Source: Brucella oryzae | Lineage (GTDB): Bacteria > Pseudomonadota > Alphaproteobacteria > Rhizobiales > Rhizobiaceae | Direction: 5' to 3' | DNA: 64,000 nucleotides | Assembly: GCA_012103035.1 (NCBI GenBank) | Contig: JAAVLL010000001.1 | Span: forward strand, 1,524,501 to 1,588,500 | Shown: positions 34,904 to 47,203 of the stretch, in pieces | Numbering within the stretch: the stretch's first letter is position 1 | Layout: each line of letters begins with the position of its first letter | Translations under genes and position numbers: made by a program | The notes under the pieces: generated by a model | Database searches by the model: none | The model's input: the letters and a program-made list of their open reading frames with translations, nothing else | What the model was told of the DNA's origin: nothing

Positions 34904-36335
34904 TCAGAAGAACGTCTTGGCTGCGGCTTCGGCAAGTCCGCCAATCGGACCAGCAAGGAAGACGTAGAAGAGCACGAACGCGCCCGTTACGCCAAGAACG
35001 AGACGAAGCTCGCCTGCGACCGGAACGAAACCACCCGTCGGCTCATCGAACCACATGATCTTGATCATGCGCAGGTAGTAGAACGCGCCCACGACCGAAG
35101 CCACGATACCGATGATGGCGAGCGGCAGGAGACCGACCTGCTGCGGCGAAGGTGTACCACTTGCCGAAGAAGCCTGCGAGCGGCGGGATGCCAGCGAGCG
35201 AGAACAGGAAGATGGTCATGATCGTTGCCAGCACCGGATTGGTGCGGGACAGACCAGCCAGATCCTCAATGCTCTCCACATTGCCGTCTTTGGTGCGCAT
35301 TGCGAGAATGAACGCGAAGGTTCCGAGCGTCATGGCAAGGTAGATCGCCATGTAGATCATCACGCCCTTCACGCCGATCACCGTTCCGGCGGCCAGACCA
35401 ACGAGCGCATAGCCCATATGGCTGATCGAGGAATAAGCCATCAGGCGCTTGATGTTGCGCTGGCCGATGGCGGCAAAGGCACCGAGGATCATCGAAGCAA
35501 GCGCGATGAAGATCACGACCTGCTGCCAGTCATGGGTGACCGGGGCAAAGGCTTCCGCGACAACGCGGATGATGAGCGCCATGGCGGCCATCTTCGGAGC
35601 GGCGGCAAAGAATGCCGTTACCGGGGTCGGCGCGCCTTCATAGACGTCCGGCGTCCACATATGGAACGGAACGGCGGAAATCTTGAATGCCAGACCGGCC
35701 AGAATGAAGACCAGACCGAACACTAGGCCCAGTTCGCGCTGTCCGCCGGAGACGGCCTGCGCGATTTCGGCAAAGCCGATATGGCCGGTATAACCATAGA
35801 CGAGCGAAATACCGTAAAGCAGCATACCCGAGGACAGCGAACCGAGAACGAAATATTTCAGGCCGGCTTCCGTCGAGCGGACGCTATCGCGGTTGAACGC
35901 TGCCAGAACGTAAAGCGCCAGCGATTGCAGTTCGAGACCCAGATAAAGCGACAGCATGTTGGATGCGGAAACCATCAGCAGCATGCCGAGCGTGGAAATC
36001 ACGATCAGGACCGGAAATTCGAACTTGTCGAATTTTTCCGCCTTGGCGAAGCCGACCGACATCACCAATGTCACGATGGAGCCGATCAGCGTCAGCACCT
36101 TCATGAAGCGGCTGAAACCGTCTGTGACGATGGCGCCGCCGAATGCGGCGCCGTTCGTCGGGAAAAGGACAACCAGTGCCAGCGCCGCAATAAGCACCGC
36201 GACGGATAATCCGTTGACGAGCGTGGCCGCCCGCTCGCCGGAGAACACGCCAATCATGAGCAGTGCCAAGGCGCCCACAGCAAGGAGAACCTCCGGTGCT
36301 GCAAGGGTCAGATGAGCTATGAGATCAGTCTGCAT
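34904..36335 (-). CDS. nuoN: NADH-quinone oxidoreductase subunit N, frameshifted
   Basis: Proton-pumping membrane subunit, about 478 residues with 14 helices (Mrp-like family). Recognisable core: [70 protein letters not shown] shift near 35150 separates the last 80 residues ([14 protein letters not shown] to AAAKTFF). Last gene of the complex I operon, 18 bases after nuoM. Confidence 0.95.
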
Positions 36336-36353
36336 GACCTACGCCTTTATTTC

Positions 36354-37859
36354 TTACTGTGCCAGCACGGCGCTCGCGGTGCCCGCGAGTGCTGCGTCAT
36401 AATGTTGACCAGGGCGTTCACGGCACCGGCGGTCACATTGAAGACCGGGGTCGGATACACACCGAAGAAGATGGTGAGCGCCACAAGCGGGTAGAGAATG
36501 ATCTTCTCACGCGGGCTCAAGTCGAGGAGCGCCTTCAGGCTTTCCTTGGTCAATGCGCCGAAGACCACCTGACGGTAGAGCCAGAGCGCATAAGCGGCCG
36601 AGAGGATGACGCCCGTGGTTGCGAACAGTGCTACCCAGGTATTGACCCGGAACACACCGAACAGCGTCAGGAATTCACCGATGAAGCCCGAAGTACCCGG
36701 CAGGCCGACATTCGCCATCGTGAAGATGAGGAAGGCCACCGCATATTTCGGCATATTGTTCACCAGACCGCCAAACGCCGCAATCTCGCGGGTATGCATA
36801 CGATCATAGATCACGCCGACGCAGAGGAAGAGCGCGGCCGACACGATACCATGCGACAGCATCTGGAAGATGGCGCCCTGGATACCCTGCTCGTTGGCCG
36901 CGAAGATACCCATGGTCACATAGGCCATGTGCGCAACCGACGAATAGGCGATCAGCTTCTTCATGTCTTCCTGCACCATCGCGACGAGCGAGGTGTAGAT
37001 GATGGCGATGACCGACAGCGCGAAGATGAAGGGTGCGAAGTCGGCGGAAGCCAGAGGGAACATCGGCAGCGAGAAACGGATGAAACCGTAACCGCCGAGC
37101 TTCAGGAGAATACCGGCCAGAATGACCGAGCCTGCCGTCGGCGCTTCAACGTGCGCGTCCGGCAACCAGGTATGGACCGGCCACATCGGCATCTTCACCG
37201 CGAAGGATGCGAAGAAAGCGAGCCATAGCCATGTCTGCATCCCCGCCGGGAAGTCGTACTTCAGCAGCTCACGATATTCATCGTGCCAGCCTGCCAGTAC
37301 ATGGCCATGATGGCGATGAGCATCAGCACGGAGCCCAGAAGCGTATAGAGGAAGAACTTCAAGCTCGCATAGACGCGACGCTTGCCGCCCCATACGCCGA
37401 TGATGATGAACATCGGGATAAGGCTTGCTTCGAAGAACACGTAGAACAGGAACAGGTCGAGCGCGCAGAACACGCCGATCATCAGCGTTTCCAGAATGAG
37501 GAACGCGATCATGTATTCCTTGACGCGCTTTTCGACCGATACCCAGCTTGCGAGAATGCAGAAGGGCATGAGGAAAGCGGAAAGCACCACGAACAGGACG
37601 GAGATACCGTCCACGCCCATGTGGTAGCTAATGCCGCCACCCATCCAGTCGACCTGCTCGACCATCTGGAAGCCAGCGTTCGAATTGTCGAACCCTGCCC
37701 AGACGACGAGCGACAGGATGAAGACGAATATCGTCGTCAGCAAAGCGACATTGCGGATATTGCGACGCGAAGCCTCGCTGTCGTCCTGATCAGAAGGATC
37801 AGTAACGCGCCGACGAGCGGCAGAAACGTGACCGTTGAGAGAATTGGCCAGTCGGTCAT
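36354..37859 (-). CDS. nuoM: NADH-quinone oxidoreductase subunit M, frameshifted
   Basis: Antiporter-like proton-pumping subunit, about 502 residues. True start [21 protein letters not shown] at 37859; a missing base near 37795 hides it. Core motifs [58 protein letters not shown]. Further shifts near 37262 and 36405; corrected C-terminus [12 protein letters not shown] ends at 36354. Its start codon overlaps the nuoL stop (TGATG). Confidence 0.93.
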
Positions 37860-39849
37860 CAGAAAGAGCTCCGAGCATCATCCAAGTGACGAGCGCGGCG
37901 ACGCCGATCAGCATCGCGAATGCGTAGTGATAAAGGTATCCGGACTGCATCTTGACGACACGGTTGGTGACATCGAGCACGCGAGCCGAAATGCCATCCG
38001 GGCCGAAGCCGTCAATAAGCCAGCCGTCGCCGCCCTTCCAGAACAAGCGGCCGAGCCAGCGAGCCGGACGTACGAAGAGGAAGTCGTACAGTTCGTCGAA
38101 GTACCACTTGTTGAGAAGGAACTGGTAGAGGCCACGGTGACGGGCAGCCAGCGCCTTCGGCGTTTCCGGCGAGCGGATATAGAATATCCAGGCGACGATG
38201 AAGCCGAGAACCATCGAAATGAACGGCGACAGCTTAACCCACAGAGGAACATGGTGGTATTCCTCAAGGATCTGGTTGGCAGCCGAGGTGAACAGCGCGC
38301 CCTTCCAGAATTCGGCATATTCGTGACCGAAGAAGAGTTCCTGAACACGACACCGGCAAAGAGTGCACCGACGCCGAGGATCAGCAGCGGAACGAACATG
38401 ACGGCAGGCGATTCATGGACGTGATGCATGACTTCCGCCGAAGCGCGCGGCTTGCCGTGGAAGGTCATGAAAATCAAACGCCATGAATAGAAGCTCGTGA
38501 AGAGTGCGGCAATGATGAGAAGCGTCGAAGCGTAGCCGCTGGCAGCACTGTGCGAAGCGAAGACGGATCGATGATCGCATCCTTGGAGAGAAGCCTGCGG
38601 TGCCGATAACTGTGCCCGGAATACCGAGGCCCGTAATGGCAACCGTACCGATGACCATCATCCAGTAGGTGATGGGGATCAGCTTGCGCAGGCCGCCCAT
38701 GCGACGCATGTCCTGCTCTTCCGAAACGGCATGGATAACCGAACCGGCGCAAAGGAACAGAAGCGCCTTGAAGAAAGCGTGCGTGAACAGGTGGAACACG
38801 GCGGCGCCATAAGCGCCGACGCCGAGTGCCGCAAACATATAGCCGAGCTGCGAACAGGTCGAATAGGCGATCACGCGCTTGATGTCGTTCTGCACGAGGG
38901 CGACCGTTGCTGCAAAGAAGGCAGTGGTGGCGCCGATGATGGTAACGACCAGAAGAGCGGTCTGCGACAGTTCAAAGATCGGCGACATGCGGGCGACCAT
39001 GAACACGCCCGCGGTAACCATGGTAGCGGCGTGAATGAGAGCCGAAACCGGGGTCGGGCCTTCCATGGCGTCCGGAAGCCAGGTGTGCAGCAGGAACTGC
39101 GCCGACTTGCCCATCGCGCCCATGAAGAGCAGCAGGCAGGTGATGGTGATCGCGCCCCGCTTGTCGAGCTGATAGCCGAGGAAGTTCAGAACGACCTGGT
39201 TGGCATCGGCAGCGCCTTCAGCCGGCAGGTAATTGGCGGCTGCTGCGAAGATCGTGTTGTAGTCGACCGACTGGAACAGCGCGAACACGCCGAAGATGCC
39301 GAGCAGGAAGCCGAAGTCACCAACGCGGTTGACGACGAAGGCCTTCATGGCGGCGGCGTTGGCCGAAGGCTTCTGGAACCAGAAACCGATCAGGAGGTAG
39401 GAAGCCAGACCCACGCCTTCCCAGCCGAAGAACATCTGGACCAGATTGTCCGACGTGACCAGCATGAGCATGGCGAAGGTGAAGAGCGACAGATAGGCGA
39501 AGAAGCGCGGACGGTGCGGATCGTGGTGCATATATCCAATGGAATAGATGTGCACGAGAGCCGACACCGAGTTCACCACGACCAGCATGACGCCGGTGAG
39601 CGTATCGATGCGCAATGCCCAGTCGAAGGAAAGCGTGCCCGACGTCACCCAGTGAAGAACCGGGATGCGGACGGTTTCCGCGTCAGGCCCAAGCGGAATC
39701 TGGAAGAACACGACCCATGACAGGATCGCGACGACGACCATGAAACCGGAAGTGATGTATTCGCTCGCCTTGGCTCCAATCTGATTGCCGAAGAGACCGG
39801 CAATCAGGAAGCCGAGAAGCGGAAGGAAGACGATCGCGTAATAGAGCAT
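37859..39849 (-). CDS. nuoL: NADH-quinone oxidoreductase subunit L, frameshifted
   Basis: Largest antiporter-like subunit, with the long lateral helix, about 665 residues. Start [19 protein letters not shown]. Core: [77 protein letters not shown]. Shifts near 38590, 38345 and 37866. The last hides its stop at 37859-37861 and makes NuoL appear to run into NuoM; likewise a lost G just upstream makes NuoK run into NuoL. Confidence 0.94.
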
Positions 39850-39856
39850 TTGCCCG

Positions 39857-40164
39857 TCAACCTTCATAACATTGACGTCTTCCACCGCGATGGAACCGCG
39901 ATTACGGAAGAAAACAACGAGAATTGCCAGACCGATGGCTGCTTCAGCAGCCGCAACAGTCAGAACGAAAAGGGCGAAGACCTGCCCGACCATGTCGCCG
40001 AGCTGGCTGGAGAACGCCACGAAGTTGAGATTGACCGACAGAAGGATCAATTCGATCGACATCAGGATAACGATGACGTTCTTGCGGTTCAAAAAGATGC
40101 CGAAGACGCCAAGCGTAAACAGGATGGCCGAAACGGTGAGATAGTGGGCGATACCGATTTCCAT
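39857..40164 (-). CDS. nuoK: NADH-quinone oxidoreductase subunit K
   Basis: Three-helix membrane subunit, 102 residues: [43 protein letters not shown] with the conserved membrane Glu, [21 protein letters not shown]. The corrected end is NVMKG at 39857; one G lost near 39862 removes the stop so that the frame continues into nuoL seven bases later. Confidence 0.93.
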
Positions 40165-40174
40165 ATGCTTATCC

Positions 40175-40791
40175 TCAGATGCCTTTGCCCGTATCGACTT
40201 GTCTGATCTCGATCGCCGTTTCGGGCGTGCGAGCTACCTGGGCCGGGATGGACTGGCGCTTGACATTCGGCTTGTGCCGCAGCGTCAGAACGATGGCGCC
40301 GATCATCGCGACCAGAAGGACGAGACCAGCAACCTGGAAGTAGAAGACGTAGTCGGTGTAGAGAATGTCGCCCAGAGCAGCGGTGTTGGTCCGCTCGGCG
40401 ATATTCGGGATCGGCACAGCACCCTGCCCCAGCTTCGGTGCAAACATGTTGCTTGCAAACACGAAGATCAGTTCGCCAAGCAGGATGAGGCCGACCAGAG
40501 CGCCAACCGGTGCATATTGCAACGCGCCGCGCTTCAGTTCGGAGAAATCCACATCCAGCATCATGACGACGAAGAGGAAGAGCACCGCCACTGCGCCGAC
40601 GTAAACGACGAGCAGGATCATGGCGAGAAACTCGGCCCCGTCAGCAGGAACAGAGCTGCCGCATTGAAGAATGTGAGGATCAGAAACAGCACCGAATGCA
40701 CGGGGTTGCGTGCCGCGATCACCATGAACGCGGATGCGATCATGATGAAGGCGAACAGATAGAAAAACGCTGCCGCAATACCTGTCAGCAT
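40175..40791 (-). CDS. nuoJ: NADH-quinone oxidoreductase subunit J, frameshifted
   Basis: Five-helix membrane subunit of about 205 residues. [45 protein letters not shown], then after a shift near 40632 [29 protein letters not shown], the conserved helix next to the quinone tunnel. Ends [12 protein letters not shown]. Start ATG 40791 chosen over 40806. A gap of 167 bases separates it from nuoI, the only sizeable break in the distal operon. Confidence 0.92.
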
Positions 40792-40958
40792 GGGGATCCC
40801 CAACACCTTTCCGTGAGCAGAGCCTTATTGCCTTGCTCGCTTTAGTCTTTGTTTGCCGCGAATATTCGCGAAACCTAAATTCCGGCAACAAGATGGGCCG
40901 CCCCTTCCTGTTGCCGCTTTTCAAACCGGATGCCGAAACGAGGTTTCAGCAAAACCAA

Positions 40959-41450
40959 TCAGCGATATGGCGCATCCATCGCGATATTACGCGCGATTTC
41001 ACGTTCCCAACGGTCGCCATTGGCAAGGAGCTTGTCCTTGTCATAGTAGAGTTCTTCGCGGGTTTCGGTCGCGAATTCGAAATTCGGACCTTCCACGATG
41101 GCATCCACCGGGCATGCTTCCTGGCAGAAACCGCAATAGATGCACTTCACCATGTCAATGTCGTAGCGCACCGTACGGCGGGTGCCGTCATTGCGGCGCG
41201 GACCGGCCTCGATGGTAATGGCCTGCGCCGGGCAGATCGCCTCGCAAAGCTTGCAGGCAATGCAGCGTTCTTCACCGTTCGGATAACGGCGCAGCGCATG
41301 TTCGCCACGGAAACGCGGCGAGACCGGACCCTTTTCATGCGGGTAATTCAACGTCGCCTTGGGCGCGAAGAACTGGCGCATCGAAAGGAAAAACGCACCA
41401 ACAAATTCCTTGAGAAGGAGCGATTTGGCTGCTTGAGCGAATGAAGTCAT
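40959..41450 (-). CDS. nuoI: NADH-quinone oxidoreductase subunit I
   Basis: Intact, 163 residues. Carries two [4Fe-4S] clusters (N6a, N6b) through [16 protein letters not shown] and [17 protein letters not shown]-terminal amphipathic segment [24 protein letters not shown]. The frame is open far upstream but MTSFAQAAK at 41450 is the family start, 11 bases after nuoH. Confidence 0.96.
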   Translation of the reverse strand: MTSFAQAAKSLLLKEFVGAFFLSMRQFFAPKATLNYPHEKGPVSPRFRGEHALRRYPNGEERCIACKLCEAICPAQAITIEAGPRRNDGTRRTVRYDIDMVKCIYCGFCQEACPVDAIVEGPNFEFATETREELYYDKDKLLANGDRWEREIARNIAMDAPYR

Positions 41451-41461
41451 TTTATTACTCC

Positions 41462-42505
41462 TTACGCCAGACCGAAGACTTTGAGGAAGGTCGCGGTCGC
41501 GACAACCATGAAGAGCGAGATCGGCAGGAACACTTTCCAGCCAAGGCGCATCAGCTGGTCGTAGCGGTAACGCGGAACGAAAGCCTTCACCATTGCGAAG
41601 AGGAAGAAGCAGAAGCAGAGCTTCAGCATGAACCAGATGATGCCCGGAACCCAGTTGAGGAACCAAACGTCCACCGGAGGCAGCCAGCCGCCGAGGAACA
41701 GAACGGTCATCAGGGCACACATCAGCGTGATCGCCACATATTCGCCGAGGAAGAAGAGAAGGAACGGCGTGGACGAATATTCGATCATATGACCGGCCAC
41801 GAGTTCGGATTCAGCTTCAACAAGGTCGAATGGCGGGCGATTTGTTTCAGCAAGTGCCGAAATGAAGAAGATCACGAACATCGGGAACAGAGCCAGCCAG
41901 TTCCAGTCAAGGAACGAACCCGGAAGGCCAAGCATGGTGCCGAGGCCGGTATTCTGCGAAAGCACGATGTCGGTCAGGTTGAGCGAGCCAACCGTCAGCA
42001 GAACCGTGACGATCACGAAACCGATGGAGACTTCGTAGGAAACCATCTGCGCAGCGGAACGAAGCGCACCGAGGAACGGATATTTCGAGTTCGATGCCCA
42101 GCCGCCCATGATCACGCCATAAACCTCAAGCGAAGAAATGGCGAAGATATAGAGAATGCCGACATTGATGTTGGCGATGGCCCAGCCTTCATTGACCGGA
42201 ATGACCGCCCAGGTTGCCATTGCGAGAACGGCGGAGACGAAAGGCGCAAGGAGGAAGACACCCTTGTTTGCGCCAGACGGGATGATCGGTTCCTTGAAGA
42301 CGAACTTCAACAAGTCGGCAAATGCCTGGAACAGACCCCAGGGACCGACAACGTTCGGGCCGCGACGAAGCTGCACCGCTGCCCAGATCTTGCGATCTGC
42401 GTAAAGCAGGTAAGCGACGACGATCAGCAATACGACGAGCAGAACGACCGACTTCAGCGCTATGATAAGCGCGGGCAAGACGTAAGCTGCAAAAATTCCT
42501 TCCAT
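41462..42505 (-). CDS. nuoH: NADH-quinone oxidoreductase subunit H
   Basis: Intact, 347 residues, eight or nine helices; forms the quinone-binding chamber with NuoB and NuoD. Conserved: [60 protein letters not shown] and the final FLKVFGLA. 19 bases after nuoG. Confidence 0.97.
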   Translation of the reverse strand: MEGIFAAYVLPALIIALKSVVLLVVLLIVVAYLLYADRKIWAAVQLRRGPNVVGPWGLFQAFADLLKFVFKEPIIPSGANKGVFLLAPFVSAVLAMATWAVIPVNEGWAIANINVGILYIFAISSLEVYGVIMGGWASNSKYPFLGALRSAAQMVSYEVSIGFVIVTVLLTVGSLNLTDIVLSQNTGLGTMLGLPGSFLDWNWLALFPMFVIFFISALAETNRPPFDLVEAESELVAGHMIEYSSTPFLLFFLGEYVAITLMCALMTVLFLGGWLPPVDVWFLNWVPGIIWFMLKLCFCFFLFAMVKAFVPRYRYDQLMRLGWKVFLPISLFMVVATATFLKVFGLA

Positions 42506-42524
42506 TGTTCCGTCTCTCTCTCGC

Positions 42525-44609
42525 TTACTCAGCTGCCTGTTGGAAGCCGCCGGCCGCGAGCGCCGAGCATTCAGCCATGACAGCGGAAGCGCGCGCGATT
42601 GGGTTCGTCAGGTAGAAGTCCTTGACCGGGGAAACGAACGCAGCGCCGTTGCCCAGGTTGGATGCCTTAGCTGCCAGCGCGACGAGATCGTCGGCGGAAG
42701 CAGGCGTGATGGTGTCGATAGCCAGCATATGCGGATAATCGGCATAGAGCTTGGCGCGAAGCTGCTGCAACGAATCGAACGGCAAACGCTTGCCAAGGCT
42801 GTCCGAAAGAGCGCGCAGGATTGCCCAGTCTTCCTTTGCCTCGCCCGGCGCGAAACCGGCGCGGCTGCCAAGCTGCACCCGACCTTCGGTGTTGAGCCAG
42901 GTGCCCGACTTTTCCGTATAGGCTGCGCCCGGCAGGATCACGTCGGCGGCGTGTGCACCGGCATCGCCGTGCGTGCCGATGTAAACGACGAAGCTCGAGC
43001 CCTTTCTGGTCATGTCGAGTTCGTCTGCGCCGAGCAGGAACACGACATCCAGATTGCCCAGCATGTCGCCAGCCGCCTTGCCGCCCTCACCCGGCACGAA
43101 GCCGAGGTCCAGAGCGCCAACGCGCGAAGCGGCAGTGTGCAGAACGGAGAAGCCGTTCCACTCGTCCTTGATCGCGCCAACGTCCTGAGCAAGCTTGGCG
43201 GCGGTCGAAAGAACCGCGCGGCCATTCTCGCCGGTGAGCGCGCCCTGACCGATGATAATCAGCGGACGTTCGGCCTTGGCCAGCACGTCGCGGAATGCGT
43301 GTTTGCCGGAAGCTACAGCCGCGAGCGTTTCAGCGCCAGCGCCCAGATATTCGTAATCGTAACGCAGTTCAGCCTGTTCGCCGATCAGGGCGACCGGGAA
43401 ATGGCCCATGCGCTGACGCTTGCGGATGCGAGCGTTCAGAACAGCAGCTTCAACGCGCGGATTGGAACCGATGATGAGCAAAGCATCAGCGTTTTCAATG
43501 CCTTCAATCGTCGAGTTGAAGAGATAGGTTGCACGCCCCAGAGCCGGATCGAGAGCAGCGCCATCCTGACGGCTGTCGATATTGGCAGTGCCGAGCGAAG
43601 CCATCAGGCCCTTCAGCGCATAGATTTCTTCAACCGAAGCCAGATCGCCAGCGACTGCGCCGATTTTGTCGGCGGAAGCTGCGGAAACCTTGGCGGCAAT
43701 GGCGGCAAAAGCTTCCGGCCACGATGCTGCGACCAGACGGCCATCCTTGCGAACATATGGGCGGTCGAGGCGCTGGGTGCGCAGGCCGTCCCAGATGAAA
43801 CGGGTCTTGTCGGAAATCCACTCTTCGTTCACCGCTTCATTGACACGCGGCATGACGCGCATCACTTCGCGGCCACGGGTGTCAACACGGATGTTCGATC
43901 CGACCGCATCCATCACGTCGATGGTTTCGGTCTTGTTCAATTCCCACGGACGAGCCTGGAACGCGTAAGGACGCGAGGTCAGAGCGCCAACCGGGCAAAG
44001 ATCGATAACGTTGCCCTGCAGTTCCGACGTCATGGCGCGTTCGAGATAGGTGGTGATCTCGGCGTCTTCGCCACGACCGATGAGGCCGAGTTCGGAAATG
44101 CCTGCAACTTCCGTCGTAAAGCGGACGCAGCGCGTGCAGTGGATGCAGCGCGTCATCACCGTCTTGACGAGCGGGCCGATATATTTGTTTTCAACGGCAC
44201 GCTTGTTCTCGCGATAACGCGAGCCGTCGGTGCCGAAAGCCATTGCCTGATCCTGCAGATCGCACTCGCCGCCCTGATCGCAGATCGGGCAATCCAGCGG
44301 GTGGTTGATGAGCAGAAATTCCATCACGCCTTCGCGGGCCTTCTTGACCATCGGCGTGTTGGTGAAGATTTCAGGCGCTTCGCCATTCGGGCCGGGACGC
44401 AGATCGCGCACGCCCATGGCGCAGGATGCCGCCGGCTTCGGCGGTCCGCCCTTTACTTCAACCAGACACATACGGCAGTTTCCGGCGATGGAAAGCCGTT
44501 CGTGGAAACAGAAACGCGGCACTTCCGCGCCTGCGGCTTCGGCAGCCTGAAGGAGCGTATAGTGATCGGGTACTTCGATCTCTGTGCCGTCAACCTTGAT
44601 CTTTGCCAT
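42525..44609 (-). CDS. nuoG: NADH-quinone oxidoreductase subunit G
   Basis: Intact, 694 residues, the longest unbroken gene here. N-terminal [2Fe-2S] ferredoxin domain ([21 protein letters not shown]), His-Cys3 cluster ([18 protein letters not shown]), [4Fe-4S] [10 protein letters not shown], then a molybdopterin-oxidoreductase-like domain that has lost its cofactor. Part of the NADH-oxidising arm. About 90 bases after nuoF. Confidence 0.97.
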   Translation of the reverse strand: MAKIKVDGTEIEVPDHYTLLQAAEAAGAEVPRFCFHERLSIAGNCRMCLVEVKGGPPKPAASCAMGVRDLRPGPNGEAPEIFTNTPMVKKAREGVMEFLLINHPLDCPICDQGGECDLQDQAMAFGTDGSRYRENKRAVENKYIGPLVKTVMTRCIHCTRCVRFTTEVAGISELGLIGRGEDAEITTYLERAMTSELQGNVIDLCPVGALTSRPYAFQARPWELNKTETIDVMDAVGSNIRVDTRGREVMRVMPRVNEAVNEEWISDKTRFIWDGLRTQRLDRPYVRKDGRLVAASWPEAFAAIAAKVSAASADKIGAVAGDLASVEEIYALKGLMASLGTANIDSRQDGAALDPALGRATYLFNSTIEGIENADALLIIGSNPRVEAAVLNARIRKRQRMGHFPVALIGEQAELRYDYEYLGAGAETLAAVASGKHAFRDVLAKAERPLIIIGQGALTGENGRAVLSTAAKLAQDVGAIKDEWNGFSVLHTAASRVGALDLGFVPGEGGKAAGDMLGNLDVVFLLGADELDMTRKGSSFVVYIGTHGDAGAHAADVILPGAAYTEKSGTWLNTEGRVQLGSRAGFAPGEAKEDWAILRALSDSLGKRLPFDSLQQLRAKLYADYPHMLAIDTITPASADDLVALAAKASNLGNGAAFVSPVKDFYLTNPIARASAVMAECSALAAGGFQQAAE

Positions 44610-44699
44610 CGCTTATCAAACCTGCGGCTTATGCCGCATCTTCCAGATCTCAAACTCTTGTCCCTGCCCTGACAGGTCTGCCGGGCAGGCTCACACAAC

Positions 44700-46005
44700 T
44701 TATTCAGCCGCTTCCAGACGGATATTGCGGCTCTGAACGGCGTTGCGGGTATAATCGTCAATGCGCTTTTCAATTTCCGGACGGAAATTGCGGATCAGAC
44801 CCTGAATGGGCCATGCAGCCGCATCGCCAAGCGCGCAGATCGTGTGACCTTCAATCTGCTTGGTCACGTCGAACAGCATGTCGATTTCACGCTTCTGCGC
44901 GTTACCCTTGACCATGCGTTCCATCACGCGCCACATCCAGCCGGTGCCTTCACGGCACGGCGTGCACTGGCCGCAGCTTTCATGCTTGAAGAACGCTGCC
45001 AGACGGGCAATCGCCTTGATGATGTCGGTGGACTTGTCCATGACGATCAGGCCGCCGGTGCCGAACGACGATTTCTTGTCGCGCATTCCGTCAAAGTCCA
45101 TGATGGCATCCATCATGTCTTCGCCCTTGATGACCGGGCACGATGCGCCGCCGGGAATAACCGCCAGCAGATTGTCCCAGCCGCCGCGAATGCCGCCGCC
45201 ATGCTTTTCGATCAGATCGCGGAACGGAATGCCAAGGCCTTCCTCCACGACGCAAGGCGTGTTCACATGGCCCGAAATCTGGAACAGCTTCGTGCCGACA
45301 TTGTTCGGGCGTCCGATGGACGAGAACCAGGCCGCGCCGCGCCGCAGGATAGTCGGTGCAACTGCAATCGATTCCACGTTGTTCACGGTCGTCGGGCAGC
45401 CATAAAGGCCCATATTCGCAGGGAATGGCGGCTTCAGACGCGGCTGGCCCTTCTTGCCTTCAAGGCTTTCAAGCAGAGCCGTTTCTTCGCCGCAGATGTA
45501 AGCGCCAGCGCCGTGGGATACGAGAACATCCATATCCCAGCCGCACTTGTTGCCCTTGCCCAGCAGACCGGCTTCGTAGCACTCGTCGATTGCTGCCTGC
45601 AGGGCTTCACGCTCACGCATGAATTCACCGCGAATATAAATATAGGCGGTGTGTGCGCCCATGGCGCAACCGGCAATCAGGCAGCCTTCGATCAGCGTAT
45701 GCGGATCGTGGCGCAGAATTTCGCGGTCCTTGCAGGTGCCCGGTTCGGATTCGTCGGCATTGACGACCAGATAATGCGGGCGACCGTCGTTCTGCTTGGG
45801 CATGAACGACCACGAGACCCGTCGGGAAGCCAGCGCCGCCGCGGCCACGCAGGCCCGACGCCTTCATCTCGTCGATGATCCAGTCACGGCCCTTTTCGAC
45901 CAAGCCCTTGGTGTTGTCCCAATGGCCGCGCGCCATGGCACCCTTCAGGGACTGATCCTTGAAGCCGTAAATATTGGTGAAGATGCGATCTTTATCAGCC
46001 AGCAT
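44700..46005 (-). CDS. nuoF: NADH-quinone oxidoreductase subunit F, frameshifted
   Basis: NADH- and FMN-binding subunit, 434 residues. FMN/NADH loop [20 protein letters not shown] is split by a shift near 45815; then [37 protein letters not shown] and the N3 cluster motif [14 protein letters not shown]. Ends RNIRLEAAE. Starts [14 protein letters not shown], 41 bases after nuoE. Confidence 0.95.
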
Positions 46006-46046
46006 GTCTCACCTGTTTCCGTTCGTGTTTGCCAATATCGAAGTCA

Positions 46047-47203
46047 TCATACCGGCTTCTTTCCGAATACCTTGATGTATTCCTCGACGCCGCCCTTGGC
46101 CAAAGCCTTAGCCTGCTTTACCCAATCTTCGCGCTCGATGCGACCATGGAAGCTGAGATAACCGTCGACCCATTCGCGCTCGGCCTTCTTCCAGGAAGCG
46201 ACCTGCTTGAAGGTGAAGATGCCCGCTCATGCAGGGTTTCCTCGATCTTCGGGCCAACGCCGGAGATCAGCTTCAGATCGTCAACCGCTTCCGGGCGCTC
46301 CATGGCAATCGGACGATTGGCATCGTCGAGCTTGAAAGCCTGCTTGCTATCGACCGATGCTGCCTTTTCCGCTGCCTTCGACACCTTGACGTCCGAAGGC
46401 GTCTTGAGCGCCGGATCGGTTTCAGGTGCATTGGTCACAGGCTTTGCAGCGTTGGACGGAGCGACGTTCTTCGCTTCCTCGGCAGCTTTTGCAGCAGCTT
46501 CCGCCTTTGCCTTTTCCTCAGCTTCGGCCTTCGCCTTGGCTGCGGCGGCATCGGATGCCTTGCGGGTTTCAAGACCGACCTTCTTGTAGTCGAGATCTTC
46601 GGTCAGAGCGGTCAGGCCGTTGAGCGGCTCAGACGTCACACGATCAATCTGCGGACCTGGTTTAACGCTGTCACCCTTACCAGCTTCGAAAGCGTCGATG
46701 ATTTCGGCAAGGCGTTCCGGCGTCAGATCTTCATAAGCGTCCTTGAAGATCATGACCATCGGCGCATTGGCGCAAGCGCCCTGGCATTCCACTTCTTCCC
46801 ACGACAGGGTTCCGTCGGCATTGAGCTCGAACGGGTCGTGGTTGATCTTGTGACGGCAGACATCCATCAGCGCTTCCGAACCGCGCAACATGCATGGCGT
46901 GGTGCCGCAAACCTGAATGTGCGCGCGTGTGCCAACCGGCTTCAGCTGGAACTGCGTATAGAAAGTCGCGACTTCCAGAACGCGGATCAGTGGCATGTCG
47001 AGCATGGCGGCGACATATTCGATCGAAGCCTTCGTGACCCAGCCCTGTTGTTCCTGCGCACGCATGAGCAGCGGAATGACAGCCGACTGCTGACGGCCTT
47101 CGGGGAATTTTGCAATCGTCTTGTGCGCCCAAGCCTCATTTTCCGCGCTGAACGCGAAAGTAGCTGGCTGGACGGCATCATCTGCGAGACGGCGAACGGA
47201 CAT
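46047..47203 (-). CDS. nuoE: NADH-quinone oxidoreductase subunit E with extended C-terminus, frameshifted
   Basis: About 385 residues. The first 180 are the thioredoxin-like NuoE domain with the N1a [2Fe-2S] ligands in CGTTPCMLRG and CQGACANAP. Then comes an Ala/Lys/Glu-rich linker (AAAKAKAEAEEKAKAEAAAK) and a C-terminal domain of about 75 residues: LKLISGVGPKIEETLHE resembles a helix-hairpin-helix, and after a shift near 46225 GIFTFKQVASWKKAEREWVDGYLSFHGRIEREDW follows, ending VFGKKPV. Similar extensions are found in NuoE of this order. Start overlaps the nuoD stop by one base. Confidence 0.93.
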
